Source of the DNA: Leclercia adecarboxylata | GTDB lineage: Bacteria > Pseudomonadota > Gammaproteobacteria > Enterobacterales > Enterobacteriaceae | NCBI RefSeq assembly: GCF_006874705.1 | Contig: NZ_CP035382.1 | Location: 3,038,001-3,102,000, forward strand | Length of the DNA stretch: 64,000 bases | Direction of reading: 5' to 3' | In this document: piece by piece, positions 8,545 to 17,179 of the stretch | Layout of the letters: each line of letters opens with the position of its first letter | Numbering within the stretch: position 1 is the first letter of the stretch | The notes under the pieces: generated by a model | Seen by the model: the letters and a program-made list of their open reading frames with translations, nothing else | What the model was told of the DNA's origin: nothing | Databases searched by the model: none | Translations under genes and position numbers: made by a program

Positions 8545-8684
8545 CGGTTTGCGCAGGCAAATTTCGAAGAAAAGCGAAAAGGATCACATTTGCCCGGCGG
8601 ATCGCGACGGCGCTTGCTTGTTAAATATTCAGGGATGAATAAAAATAACGACAGTCGATTAAGGGGAACGTTATGTCGAAGCAG
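8533..8684. repeat. Direct repeat, left copy (regulator promoter region)
   Basis: 152 bases that recur at 10862-11013 with two mismatches by hand count. It covers the sequence upstream of the SorC-type regulator plus its first four codons. The two copies bracket the Hcp cassette. Confidence 0.92.
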
Positions 8685-8771
8685 GTGCTGAGCCCGGAAG
8701 AAGACCCGGTCATCGGCATGGAGCTGGCGCAAATCCGCGCCTGCCCACAGGTGATTGCCCTGGCGGGCTGA
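8673..8771 (+). pseudogene. Internally deleted remnant of the SorC-type regulator
   Basis: ATG plus codons 1-4 of the regulator (MSKQ) joined directly to the segment equivalent to residues 256-283 (VLSPEEDPVIGMELAQIRAC and the following PQVIALAG), then a stop. The deletion relative to the intact gene at 11002 is 753 bases, which is in frame. The HTH and sugar-binding core are gone, so it cannot regulate. The retained 3' part differs from the intact gene at about six of 83 positions, all synonymous, so it derives from a diverged functional allele rather than from a fresh copy. Weak homology continues to about 8795. Confidence 0.85.
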
Positions 8772-8862
8772 GCGGAATAACGCAATCGCGGTGCGCCATA
8801 CCGCTGCGTAATACTGTTTTTACGCCAGTTGTTTCAGAATGATCCTCGTCGATAGGGGACTA

Positions 8863-9051
8863 ATGGCGAAGAATCAGAAGGACACATTTATCGTTGCAGG
8901 GTCGCCGGTCTACATAAGGGCTGTAAAAGGCTATAAAGAAAATGGTTTAGTAAGACCTAAGGCAATTGTAGTAATTTTTATTTTAAAGGGTTACGAAGGC
9001 AGACTAATAAAATATGTTGACCTCAGTCATGCCGGATTAATGGCCGTTTAA
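8863..9051 (+). CDS. Small hypothetical protein, left end of cassette
   Basis: A possible 62-aa basic protein (starts MAKNQKDTFIVAGS) in AT-rich DNA. The ATG at 8863 has AGGGG five bases upstream; an in-frame ATG at 8839 lacks a good site. No family recognised, no signal peptide; the middle is hydrophobic (AIVVIFILKG). It may be a real short gene, or the 3' remnant of something larger. Followed by about 180 bases without a gene, which hold the cassette promoter. Confidence 0.3.
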   Translation: MAKNQKDTFIVAGSPVYIRAVKGYKENGLVRPKAIVVIFILKGYEGRLIKYVDLSHAGLMAV

Positions 9052-9182
9052 ATACCAATATGAATTGTTTAAATATTAGCTATGCTAACGAAAATAGATA
9101 GGTGCTATGTTTAGCGCTTAACGATGTGAAATATGATAAACGAGATCAATGTATTATCTATTTTTATTGAGCACATAAACAA

Positions 9183-9210
9183 TTGTACAATTTTACGCAG
9201 TTGATATGAT
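9183..9210 (+). promoter_or_regulatory. Probable promoter of the metallopeptidase-lipoprotein-Hcp cassette
   Basis: TTGTAC (9183-9188), 16-base spacer, TATGAT (9205-9210), 25 bases before the first gene of the cassette, whose start has TTGGAGGGA upstream. Confidence 0.45.
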
Positions 9211-9235
9211 AAATCCTTCTTATTGGAGGGATTAA

Positions 9236-9778
9236 ATGTCGAATGGAATAAATCGCGGAGGTCTGCGGTTATTGACCCTTGGTGAAATTAACCTGGCCCG
9301 CACGCTCTACGCTTTTAGTATTCGTTATAACGAAGTATGGATTCACCGCAGCAGCTACCTTCCTTTCAATATGCAGGCGAACAACGTCGCCATGGCGCCA
9401 AACGGCGAAATATATTTTCAGGAAGGGGTGTATGAGCCTGATTTTTCACAGCCACACGTCAAAAATGATCGCATAGGCGGTCAGCACATATTTCTGCATG
9501 AAATGATGCATGTCTGGCAACACCAGCGCGGGATGATGGTAAGAACGCGTGGCGCATTCTCATGGGCTGTTGATTACAACTATGAGCTCAATAAACCAAA
9601 TTTGATGGACTACGGCATAGAAAATCAGGCATGTATCGTGAGTGATTACTGGTTGCTCAAAACCTATGGATTCTGTAATCGAAACGACCTGTATCGCCTC
9701 AAAAACTATGACTCGTCAGAGCCTACCCTCAAACTTATGGCTCGATATCAGAAAGTGCTTGGGAGTTTCCCGCATTGA
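9236..9778 (+). CDS. HExxH zinc metallopeptidase, putative T6SS effector
   Basis: A 180-aa protein without signal peptide or membrane segment. It contains HEMMHVWQHQR at residues 88-98, a canonical HExxH zinc site, and about 36 residues later YGIENQACIVSDYW, where Glu129 could be the third ligand (gluzincin pattern). It resembles the small zincin domains found beside VgrG/Rhs/Hcp genes. Its stop codon overlaps the start of a lipoprotein gene, and an hcp follows, which suggests an Hcp-carried effector. Proteolytic target unknown. The DNA is clearly more AT-rich than the flanking sugar operon, consistent with transfer. Start: ATG with GGAGGGA upstream. Confidence 0.72.
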   Translation: MSNGINRGGLRLLTLGEINLARTLYAFSIRYNEVWIHRSSYLPFNMQANNVAMAPNGEIYFQEGVYEPDFSQPHVKNDRIGGQHIFLHEMMHVWQHQRGMMVRTRGAFSWAVDYNYELNKPNLMDYGIENQACIVSDYWLLKTYGFCNRNDLYRLKNYDSSEPTLKLMARYQKVLGSFPH

Positions 9779-10119
9779 AACGCTACTTATCCTTGATTCT
9801 GTTATCTGTAACCCTTGTCGGATGTGGTAAAGGTGATCGTGCAGCCCCCTGGCGCTCAATCATCGTTGATAAGGGGCATGTTTGCTTTTCGGTGGATAAA
9901 ACCGACGTCCTGAGTCGCTATAACATTTCTTCAATGCAGGGCGGAGAATACAAAGAATTTGCCACTAATGAGCACGTTTCTTTCTCCTGGCCAGACTCCT
10001 GTTTAAATCTGATGCTTAGGCCGGGTTATACCTATGGCGTGTCGTACACGCTGAATGGTTCAAATTATCGCTACGTGTTCTTTATCGACAATGACTGGAA
10101 CGTCTCAAGTAATCAATAA
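9775..10119 (+). CDS. Small periplasmic lipoprotein, putative immunity protein
   Basis: 114 aa. The N-terminus MKRYLSLILLSVTLVGC is a lipoprotein signal with lipobox LVGC (Cys17), so the mature protein (about 98 aa) is lipid-anchored facing the periplasm. The start is TTG at 9775, overlapping the TGA of the metallopeptidase gene; GGGAG lies ten bases upstream. Tight coupling to a candidate effector and periplasmic placement are what is expected of an immunity protein against a T6SS toxin delivered to the periplasm. No catalytic motif seen. Function by context only. Confidence 0.65.
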   Translation: MKRYLSLILLSVTLVGCGKGDRAAPWRSIIVDKGHVCFSVDKTDVLSRYNISSMQGGEYKEFATNEHVSFSWPDSCLNLMLRPGYTYGVSYTLNGSNYRYVFFIDNDWNVSSNQ

Positions 10120-10130
10120 GGGAAATAACG

Positions 10131-10631
10131 ATGTCATTACCAGCTTATATGTATCTCTATGATGAAAATGGACAGCTGATCAAAGGCAGTTGTATAGCGC
10201 TGGACCGTGAGGGTGCAATTGAAATTATGAACAGCAGTTACGGTGTGTACCAGAACACATGCCGCAACACGGGTAAACTTATGGGCTCGCGCGAACACAA
10301 CGCTTTTACCCTGCACAAAGAGATTGATAAAACCTCGCCATATTTTGCGGTTGCAGTCTGCCAAAGTAAGCGGCTGCAAAAGGCAGTGATACATTATTAC
10401 GACATCAACGAGGCTGGCATTGAATACGAGATTTACAGAATTACGCTTACCAGCATTGTGATCATGTCAGTTAATGCTTCTCATGCTTATATCCCGGGCT
10501 CTCGCACGCCAGGAATGATGGAGAATATCGCAATTTCCTATTCAGGAATTGAGTGGTTTTATATCGAAGGGAATATCAAGTATGACGATGACTGGAGCCG
10601 CCCAGTGGGTTACAACCAGCAGAAAAAGTAG
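10131..10631 (+). CDS. hcp: Hcp family T6SS tube protein
   Basis: 166 aa, the standard length for Hcp (TssD). The N-terminus MSLPAYMYLYDENGQLIKGS, followed by a DREGAIEI strand, fits the Hcp1 family; the later part has LHKEIDKTSPYFAVAVC and IEWFYIEG segments typical of the beta barrel. Hcp forms hexameric rings that stack as the T6SS inner tube and can carry small effectors in the lumen. No other tss gene is in the window, so this is an orphan hcp that would rely on an apparatus elsewhere. Start: ATG after AAGGGA. Confidence 0.82.
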   Translation: MSLPAYMYLYDENGQLIKGSCIALDREGAIEIMNSSYGVYQNTCRNTGKLMGSREHNAFTLHKEIDKTSPYFAVAVCQSKRLQKAVIHYYDINEAGIEYEIYRITLTSIVIMSVNASHAYIPGSRTPGMMENIAISYSGIEWFYIEGNIKYDDDWSRPVGYNQQKK

Positions 10632-10666
10632 CATGGAGTGCAGCGATAAGGCCGGTTTCCATAATT

Positions 10667-10827
10667 CCCGCCAGATGGAGATTGCTTTAATCATTGATGA
10701 TGTACAGGTTATCCAGCGGGTAATGCGCAGCGACCAGCGCGGCTTCCCAGTTACTGCCCTCGGCCAGTTCACCATCCCCGATCACGACAAACACCCGACG
10801 TTTGTTATTGCTGCCTTTTGCCGCCAG
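10667..10827 (-). pseudogene. Fragment of a diverged transketolase N-terminal subunit gene
   Basis: 161 bases aligned without gaps to 7815-7975, inside the intact transketolase gene, with about 28 mismatches by hand count. Translated on the minus strand it still reads KRRVFVVIGDGELAEGSNWE, nearly the same as the intact protein, so most differences are silent. It is therefore a piece of an orthologous gene from a related genome, not a decayed local copy. Both gene ends are missing; the sequence passes into the regulator promoter at about 10860. Confidence 0.85.
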
Positions 10828-10861
10828 TCGGCCCCTTAGCAGGGAGTGCAGCGCCATAACC

Positions 10862-11013
10862 GGGGTTTGTCTACGATTTGCGCAGGCAAATTTCGAAGAA
10901 AAGAGAAAAGGATCACATTTGCCCGGCGGATCGCGACGGCGCTTGCTTGTTAAATATTCAGGGATGAATAAAAATAACGACAGTCGATTAAGGGGAACGT
11001 TATGTCGAAGCAG
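10862..11013. repeat. Direct repeat, right copy (regulator promoter region)
   Basis: Counterpart of 8533-8684 with two mismatches; here it leads into the intact regulator. Unlike the left copy, the palindromic operator and -10 of the divergent catabolic promoter are missing next to it. The repeat includes an inverted TATTCA-GGGA-TGAATA (10955-10970), a possible autoregulatory site since its half-sites match the operators at 8476 and 16250. Confidence 0.9.
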
Positions 11014-11952
11014 GATGAACAGCGACTGCTGGTTAAGATCGCCACACTTTACTACAGCGAGAATAAAAAGCAGTCCGAGATTGCCTCGCTGCTGCATCTC
11101 TCGCAGTCCTTTGTCTCACGGGCGCTGACCCGCTGCCAGAAAGAGGGGCTGGTCAAAATTACCGTGGTGCAACCGACCAACATTTTTGTCTCGCTGGAAA
11201 AGGCGCTGGAAGAGCAGTATGGCATCCGCCAGACCATCGTGGTGGACGTGGGGGAGAACCCGTCCAGCGCCCAGATTAAGCACGCCATCGGCAGCGCGGC
11301 GGCGCACTATGTTGAAACCCGCCTGCGCCCGGAAGATCTGGTCGGGATCTCCTCCTGGAGCAGCACCATCCGCTGCATGGTGGATGAGATGCACCCGCAG
11401 AATATCCGCGCCGCCGGGGTGATCCAGCTGCTGGGCGGCGTCGGGCCGAACGGCAACGTGCAGGCGACGATCCTCACCCAGCAGCTGGCGGCGCACCTCG
11501 GCTGCCCGGCAGGGCTGTTGCCGTCCCAGAGCATTGAGCACTCGGTGGAGGAGCGCGCCCGGCTGGTGAGCAGCCCGGACGTGGCGGCGGTGGTGGGCAA
11601 ATTCGCCGAAGTGGACGTGGCGATTGTCGGCATCGGCGAACTGGAGCCGTCGCAGCTGCTGAAAAACTCCGGCAACTACTACAACGAAGATATGCTCAAA
11701 CTGCTGGCCGAGCGCGGGGCGGTAGGGGACATCTGCCTGCACTACTACGATGCGAAAGGCGAGCCGGTGCTGAGCCCGGAAGAAGATCCGGTGATCGGCA
11801 TGGAGCTGGCGCAGATCCGCGCCTGTCCGCAGGTGATTGCCCTGGCCGGTGGGGAAGAAAAGCGCAACGCCATTCGCGGGGCGCTGGAAGGGAAGTACAT
11901 CGACGTGTTGATCACCGATTACCCGACGGCGCGGAGTTTGTTGAAAGCGTAG
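11002..11952 (+). CDS. SorC/LsrR-type sugar-binding transcriptional regulator
   Basis: 316 aa. It has an N-terminal helix-turn-helix (about residues 10-50; KQSEIASLLHLSQSFVSRAL), then the SorC sugar-phosphate-binding domain with VGISSWSSTIRCMVD, LLGGVGPNGNVQ and the C-terminal ALAGGEEKRNAIRGALEG motif. Regulators of this family bind phosphorylated sugars and usually act as repressors released by them. It sits beside the importer and catabolic operons, which share palindromic operators, and is the obvious candidate to control both. Start: ATG with AAGGGG seven to eight bases upstream. A broken copy lies at 8673. Confidence 0.88.
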   Translation: MSKQDEQRLLVKIATLYYSENKKQSEIASLLHLSQSFVSRALTRCQKEGLVKITVVQPTNIFVSLEKALEEQYGIRQTIVVDVGENPSSAQIKHAIGSAAAHYVETRLRPEDLVGISSWSSTIRCMVDEMHPQNIRAAGVIQLLGGVGPNGNVQATILTQQLAAHLGCPAGLLPSQSIEHSVEERARLVSSPDVAAVVGKFAEVDVAIVGIGELEPSQLLKNSGNYYNEDMLKLLAERGAVGDICLHYYDAKGEPVLSPEEDPVIGMELAQIRACPQVIALAGGEEKRNAIRGALEGKYIDVLITDYPTARSLLKA

Positions 11953-11956
11953 TTTT

Positions 11957-12037
11957 GCCCGGCGGCGCTTCGCTTGCACGGGCCTACAAAACTGCCGTTG
12001 ACCTTGTAGGCCGGGTAAGGCGAAGCCGCCACCCGGC
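11957..12037. repeat. REP pair (BIME)
   Basis: Two inverted REP units (GCCCGGCGGCGC... and ...GGCGAAGCCGCCACCCGGC) between the converging regulator and permease genes. Confidence 0.85.
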
Positions 12038-12057
12038 ACAAAGACCGCACAACCGCG

Positions 12058-13146
12058 CTACTTTCCTTCCATCACCGCCTTTTGCGCCACCACCGCCGCT
12101 TTCTGCTGCATCCGGTTTTGCATCTGGTCGATGATCACCGCCACGATAATCACGATCCCTTTGATCACCATCTGCCAGAACTCGCTGACCCCCATCATCA
12201 CCAGGCCGTCGGCGAGGAAGCCGATGACGAAGGCGCCAATCAGGGTGCCGAGAATGGTGCCGCGGCCACCGGCCAGCGAGGTGCCGCCCAGTACCACCGC
12301 CGCGATGGCGTTCATCTCAAACGCGGTGCCGTTGGCCGGGTGGCTCGCCAGCAGCTGCGCGGAGACCACAATCCCGGCGATGGCGGCGCAGAACCCCGAC
12401 AGGGTATAGACCAGCACTTTCACCTGCTTGACCCGCACTCCGGAGAGTTCTGCCGCGCGTTCGTTATCGCCGATGGCGTAGACGTGGCGGCCAAACGGCA
12501 GGCGGCGGGCAATGTAGGCGATCGCCAGCGCCAGGACGATCATCATCCAGATGGCCCACGGGATGCCGAGCAGCGTGCCGGCGCCAATCTCATCGAAGCC
12601 GGTATTCCCCAGCTGCGGGTTGCCTGACAGGCCCGGGAAGGTCTGGCCGTCGGAGGTGAGCATCGCCGCCCCGCGCAGCACGTACATGGTGCCAAGGGTG
12701 CAGATAAAGGGCGCGACGTTATAGCGGGTGATGATCCAGCCGTTAACCGCCCCGATAAGTGCGCCAATCAGCAGCACGATGGGCACAATCACCCATACGC
12801 TCGGGAAGATAGCGATGCCGAACATCGGCAGCACAATCCCTTTGGTGATCATCCACCCGGCGATCATCCCGCACAGCCCCAGCGTGGCGCCAATCGACAG
12901 GTCGATCCCGGCGGTGATGATCACGAAGGTGATCCCCAGCGCCAGAAACGCGTTGATGGCGATATGCTTAATCATGATCACCAGGCTTCCGGCAGAGAGA
13001 AAGCCTGGCACGGTCATTGTGAAAAAGCCGACAATCAGAAACAGCGCAATGAAAGTGCGCATCTTCAGCAGCAGCAGAAGTAATTTTTCCCGGGAAGGCG
13101 CGGCCCCTTTTTGCGGCGTCAGCGCGACAGACTGTGTCGTTTTCAT
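12058..13146 (-). CDS. Ribose-type ABC transporter permease (RbsC family)
   Basis: 362-aa inner-membrane permease of the CUT2 family with 8-10 hydrophobic segments. The conserved ITAGIDLSIGATLG and LGGTSLAGGRGTILGTLIGA motifs are present. Start at 13146: the ATG has AGGGG upstream, and longer readings enter the preceding ATPase gene. It is the last gene of the SBP-DUF2291-ATPase-permease operon, one base after the ATPase stop. A Q/K-rich C-terminal tail (MQNRMQQKAAVVAQKAVMEG) is slightly longer than usual for RbsC. Confidence 0.9.
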   Translation of the reverse strand: MKTTQSVALTPQKGAAPSREKLLLLLLKMRTFIALFLIVGFFTMTVPGFLSAGSLVIMIKHIAINAFLALGITFVIITAGIDLSIGATLGLCGMIAGWMITKGIVLPMFGIAIFPSVWVIVPIVLLIGALIGAVNGWIITRYNVAPFICTLGTMYVLRGAAMLTSDGQTFPGLSGNPQLGNTGFDEIGAGTLLGIPWAIWMMIVLALAIAYIARRLPFGRHVYAIGDNERAAELSGVRVKQVKVLVYTLSGFCAAIAGIVVSAQLLASHPANGTAFEMNAIAAVVLGGTSLAGGRGTILGTLIGAFVIGFLADGLVMMGVSEFWQMVIKGIVIIVAVIIDQMQNRMQQKAAVVAQKAVMEGK

Positions 13147-13147
13147 C

Positions 13148-14677
13148 TTAGAACCCCTGAGCACTTGCGGTGACCAGCGCCGATTCGTCGGCCCGATCGC
13201 GAACAATATCGGCGGTCAGTTTGCCGCCGGACATCACCAGAATGCGGTCCGATACCGCCATAATCTCTTTCAAATCCGAGGTGGAGAACACCACCGCGAT
13301 GCCCTGCTGCGACAGCTGCACCATCATGCGAAACACGTCCGCTTTGGCACCCACGTCGATGCCGCGCGTCGGCTCATCAAGGAACAGCACCTTCGGATTG
13401 GTCAGCAGCGAGCGGCCAATCACCACTTTTTGCTGATTGCCGCCGCTGAGCGCCTGGATCTCGACTTCCGGGGTGGAGACCTTGATCGACAGATTGCCGA
13501 TGGTGCTGGCCACCACCTCCTGCTCCGCTTTCTGCGCGATGGTGAAACCGCGCTGCAGACGGCGCCACAGGCTGGCGATGGTCAGGTTGCTGGCCACCGA
13601 CGAGCCGGGGAAGATCCCGGTGCGTTTGCGGTCTTCCGGCACCAGGCTCATCCCCATGCGGATGCGCTCGGCGGTGGTGAGCCGCTGCGGCACCGGTTTA
13701 CTGTCGAGCCACAGTTTGCCCAGATAGTTGCGCTCGGTGCCGAGCATGCACTCGAACAGCTCGGTACGCCCGGCACCCATCAGGCCGTAGATGCCGACGA
13801 TCTCCCCGGCGTTCACCTGGAAGCTGACGTCGTTGACCACCGTATTTCCGGCGGCATTGACGCAGGTGATGTGTTCCGCCTCCAGCACCGGCGCGCCGAA
13901 GGTACGGCCCGGCTCAAGGAAGTTGCTTACCGGATCGCTGCCGAGCATTTCGCGCACGATCCAGGGCACGTCGATATCCTGCACCTTCGCCTCGGCCTGG
14001 AATTTGCCGTCGCGCAGAATGGTGATCACATCGCCTATCGCCATCAGCTCTTCCAGCCGGTGGGAGATATAGATGATGGTGACGCCCTGGCGGGTCAGCT
14101 CGCGGATCACCCTAAACAGGATCTCCACCTCGGTTTTACTCAGCGCCGAGGTGGGCTCGTCGAGGATCAGGATGTCGGCATCCTCGGCCAGCGCCTTGGC
14201 TATCTCGATCAGCTGCTGCTGCCCGACCTTCAGGTTGCCCACCAGCTCCCGCGGGGAGATGGGCTGATCGAGGCGTTTCAGCAGCGCCGCGGTGCGGGAC
14301 TCCTGCTCCGCCTCGTTAATCGGCGTCACCCCTTTTTGCAGCTCGCGACCGAGAAAGACGTTCTCCGCCACGTTGAGGTTTTCAAACAGGTTCAGCTCCT
14401 GGTGCACCATGCCGATCCCGTGGGCAGCGGCATCCCGGGTGTTAGTGAACGCCACCTGCTTGCCGTTGAGCCACATCTCGCCGAGGCTGGGCTGTTGCAC
14501 CCCGGCAAGGATCTTCATCAGCGTCGATTTTCCGGCGCCGTTCTCGCCGATAATGACGTTCACTTTGCCGCGCCAGACGCGGTAATCGACCTTATCCAGC
14601 GCCACGGTGCCGGGAAACAGCATCGAGATGCCGCGGGTGCTGAGGATAATGTCCTCTGCCGGGTTATCGCTCATCAC
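13148..14677 (-). CDS. Ribose-type ABC transporter ATPase (RbsA family)
   Basis: 509 aa with two ABC cassettes in tandem, the normal CUT2 architecture. First cassette: Walker A GENGAGKST, signature LKVGQQQLIEIAKAL, Walker B ILILDEPTSAL. Second cassette: degenerate Walker A GLMGAGRTEL, signature ALSGGNQQKVVIG and VLFLDEPTRGID. It energises uptake by the adjacent permease. Its ATG overlaps the stop of the DUF2291 lipoprotein gene (4 bases). Confidence 0.92.
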   Translation of the reverse strand: MMSDNPAEDIILSTRGISMLFPGTVALDKVDYRVWRGKVNVIIGENGAGKSTLMKILAGVQQPSLGEMWLNGKQVAFTNTRDAAAHGIGMVHQELNLFENLNVAENVFLGRELQKGVTPINEAEQESRTAALLKRLDQPISPRELVGNLKVGQQQLIEIAKALAEDADILILDEPTSALSKTEVEILFRVIRELTRQGVTIIYISHRLEELMAIGDVITILRDGKFQAEAKVQDIDVPWIVREMLGSDPVSNFLEPGRTFGAPVLEAEHITCVNAAGNTVVNDVSFQVNAGEIVGIYGLMGAGRTELFECMLGTERNYLGKLWLDSKPVPQRLTTAERIRMGMSLVPEDRKRTGIFPGSSVASNLTIASLWRRLQRGFTIAQKAEQEVVASTIGNLSIKVSTPEVEIQALSGGNQQKVVIGRSLLTNPKVLFLDEPTRGIDVGAKADVFRMMVQLSQQGIAVVFSTSDLKEIMAVSDRILVMSGGKLTADIVRDRADESALVTASAQGF

Positions 14678-15282
14678 GGCGCCTCCTGTGTCAGTTCCAG
14701 CGCCGCCGCTTCATTCGCTTTGCCGCCCGTCAGGGTGGTGGCGAACATCACGGTGGCATTTTTGCCGCTCCAGCTGTCATCGACTTTTGGCAGATGTTTC
14801 ACCGCCTCGCGGTTTAACGCCCGGGAGAGCTGGGCGTACTGCACCTGATTGGTAAATTCATCGAAGCGGAAGCCGGCCGCGTCGCGGATGGCGTTGCCGC
14901 GCATCACCGGCCCGGTCTGGATCTGAAGCGGCTGGCCGTTCACCGTCATCACCAGTTTCTGCTCGTTGGCGCTGCTGGCCTCCACACGCTCCACTTTGCC
15001 GCTGAGGCGCACGAAGACACTCTGCGCTTTGTCAGACGGCGTTTTCAGCTGGGTGGAGAGGGCGCTGGCGTCCAGCGCATGATTTTTGGCGGCGTCGAGG
15101 ATCCGCGGCTGCCAGGTTTGTTGCGCGATCTGCTGTGGGGTCTGGTTGTCAAAGCTCGCTTTGGCGTTGGGATCGGCAGGCATGATTGGCTTGCCGTTCT
15201 CATCCAGATCCACCACGGTGCAGGCCGTCAGCAACAGGGCGGCTGCGCCTGTCAGCGCGGCGCCCCATTGTTTTAACCGCAT
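14674..15282 (-). CDS. DUF2291 family lipoprotein associated with sugar ABC importer
   Basis: 202 aa. Signal sequence ending in the lipobox LLTAC (Cys21), so membrane-anchored on the periplasmic side. The rest fits the DUF2291 family, which is regularly encoded inside ribose-type ABC operons and whose role is not established; an auxiliary part in substrate capture or transporter assembly is possible. Here it lies between SBP and ATPase genes, overlapping the latter by four bases. Confidence 0.82.
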   Translation of the reverse strand: MRLKQWGAALTGAAALLLTACTVVDLDENGKPIMPADPNAKASFDNQTPQQIAQQTWQPRILDAAKNHALDASALSTQLKTPSDKAQSVFVRLSGKVERVEASSANEQKLVMTVNGQPLQIQTGPVMRGNAIRDAAGFRFDEFTNQVQYAQLSRALNREAVKHLPKVDDSWSGKNATVMFATTLTGGKANEAAALELTQEAP

Positions 15283-15293
15283 ACTGCCTCCGC

Positions 15294-16316
<1,023 letters not shown>

Positions 16317-16370
16317 CGGTTTAGGCAGCTAATTTGTTTAAAAGGAGAAAAGGATCACGATCCTGAGCCG

Positions 16371-17015
16371 TTATGCATCGCAGATCAGGGTGATGACCTG
16401 GGTATTAATCTGGCTCCAGTGCAGGGTAAATGCCTGATTTTGTGCAAAGGGCGGAAAAGGGCGGGAGAGGGATAAGGTCAGGGTGTTGGCCGTCAATGCC
16501 GTGGCGCGCGCACTGTCGAAGCCCATCCACGCCTGCACCTGCGGAAACAGGGCTTTGAACAGGCTCTCTTTGGCGCTGAAGGTGAGGGTGAAGGCCAGAT
16601 CGAAAGGAAGGCCGCTCCCGGCCAGGAGTTGTGCTTCCCGGGCATCGATTACGCCGTCCTGGATTTCACGGGCCTCACGTTCGTTAATGATGGCTTCACA
16701 ATCGATACCAACAACACCCTTTTCCTGGCATATCGCAACTGCCTGAGTACCGCTATGGGATATGCTGCCGCTCACGCCCGCAGGCCACAGCGGTTCGCCG
16801 CTGCTGCCGATACCGGGGATGGCCTGCCGCTTCAGGGCATGAAAGGCGGCGATGCGCCCGGCCAGGTGATCGGCTTTGCGCTTGCGCCCGGCTTCGGACA
16901 GTAGCTGATGATGCGGGAGCCACAGGAGATCGGCATCGGTAAAAGTCGTGGGATCGAAGGTAATACAATGAACGGTTTGCCCGGCCAGAAGAAACGTGGA
17001 GTAGGTAGTCTGCAT
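16371..17015 (-). CDS. entD: Enterobactin synthase 4'-phosphopantetheinyl transferase
   Basis: EntD attaches phosphopantetheine from CoA to the carrier domains of EntB and EntF. 214 aa, close to E. coli EntD. Diagnostic motifs: RKADHLAGRIAA near residue 50, SISHSG, GIDCEAI (Mg2+ ligands) and FSAKESLFKA. The ATG at 17015 (MQTTYSTF) aligns with the E. coli start; an upstream TTG would add six residues. Transcribed toward the sugar importer operon; in E. coli the gene next door is hokE, here displaced by the inserted locus. Confidence 0.95.
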   Translation of the reverse strand: MQTTYSTFLLAGQTVHCITFDPTTFTDADLLWLPHHQLLSEAGRKRKADHLAGRIAAFHALKRQAIPGIGSSGEPLWPAGVSGSISHSGTQAVAICQEKGVVGIDCEAIINEREAREIQDGVIDAREAQLLAGSGLPFDLAFTLTFSAKESLFKALFPQVQAWMGFDSARATALTANTLTLSLSRPFPPFAQNQAFTLHWSQINTQVITLICDA

Positions 17016-17093
17016 ATGCTTCTCGCCGCGCAAAAAGGGGTCTTATGGTAGCACACGCGCCCGGACGGTTCCTGGTGCCGTTGAGTTGAGTAT

Positions 17094-17124
17094 GTAGACC
17101 CGTGCAAGCGCAGCGCCGCCGGGC
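17094..17124. repeat. Single REP unit
   Basis: GTAGACCCGTGCAAGCGCAGC followed by GCCGCCGGGC; one unit between entD and the fepA terminator. Confidence 0.75.
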
Positions 17125-17145
17125 GAGGCAGGATGCGAGAATAAA

Positions 17146-17172
17146 GAAAAAGGCAACTCACGTTGCCTTTTT
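17146..17172 (-). terminator. fepA terminator
   Basis: AAAAAGGCAAC-TCAC-GTTGCCTTTTT, an intrinsic terminator that can act in both directions, directly after the fepA stop codon. Confidence 0.85.
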
Positions 17173-17179
17173 GCTGTTG

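Noticed and set aside
8772..10860. Prophage or transposon origin of the Hcp cassette
   Set aside because: No integrase, transposase, tRNA target or terminal inverted repeats seen; the flanks are instead fragments of the host-type sugar locus.
12728..14848. 706-codon open frame on the plus strand
   Set aside because: Fully antisense to the ABC permease, ATPase and lipoprotein genes; His/Asp/Gln-rich composition is typical of the complement of GC-rich coding DNA, and no domain is visible.
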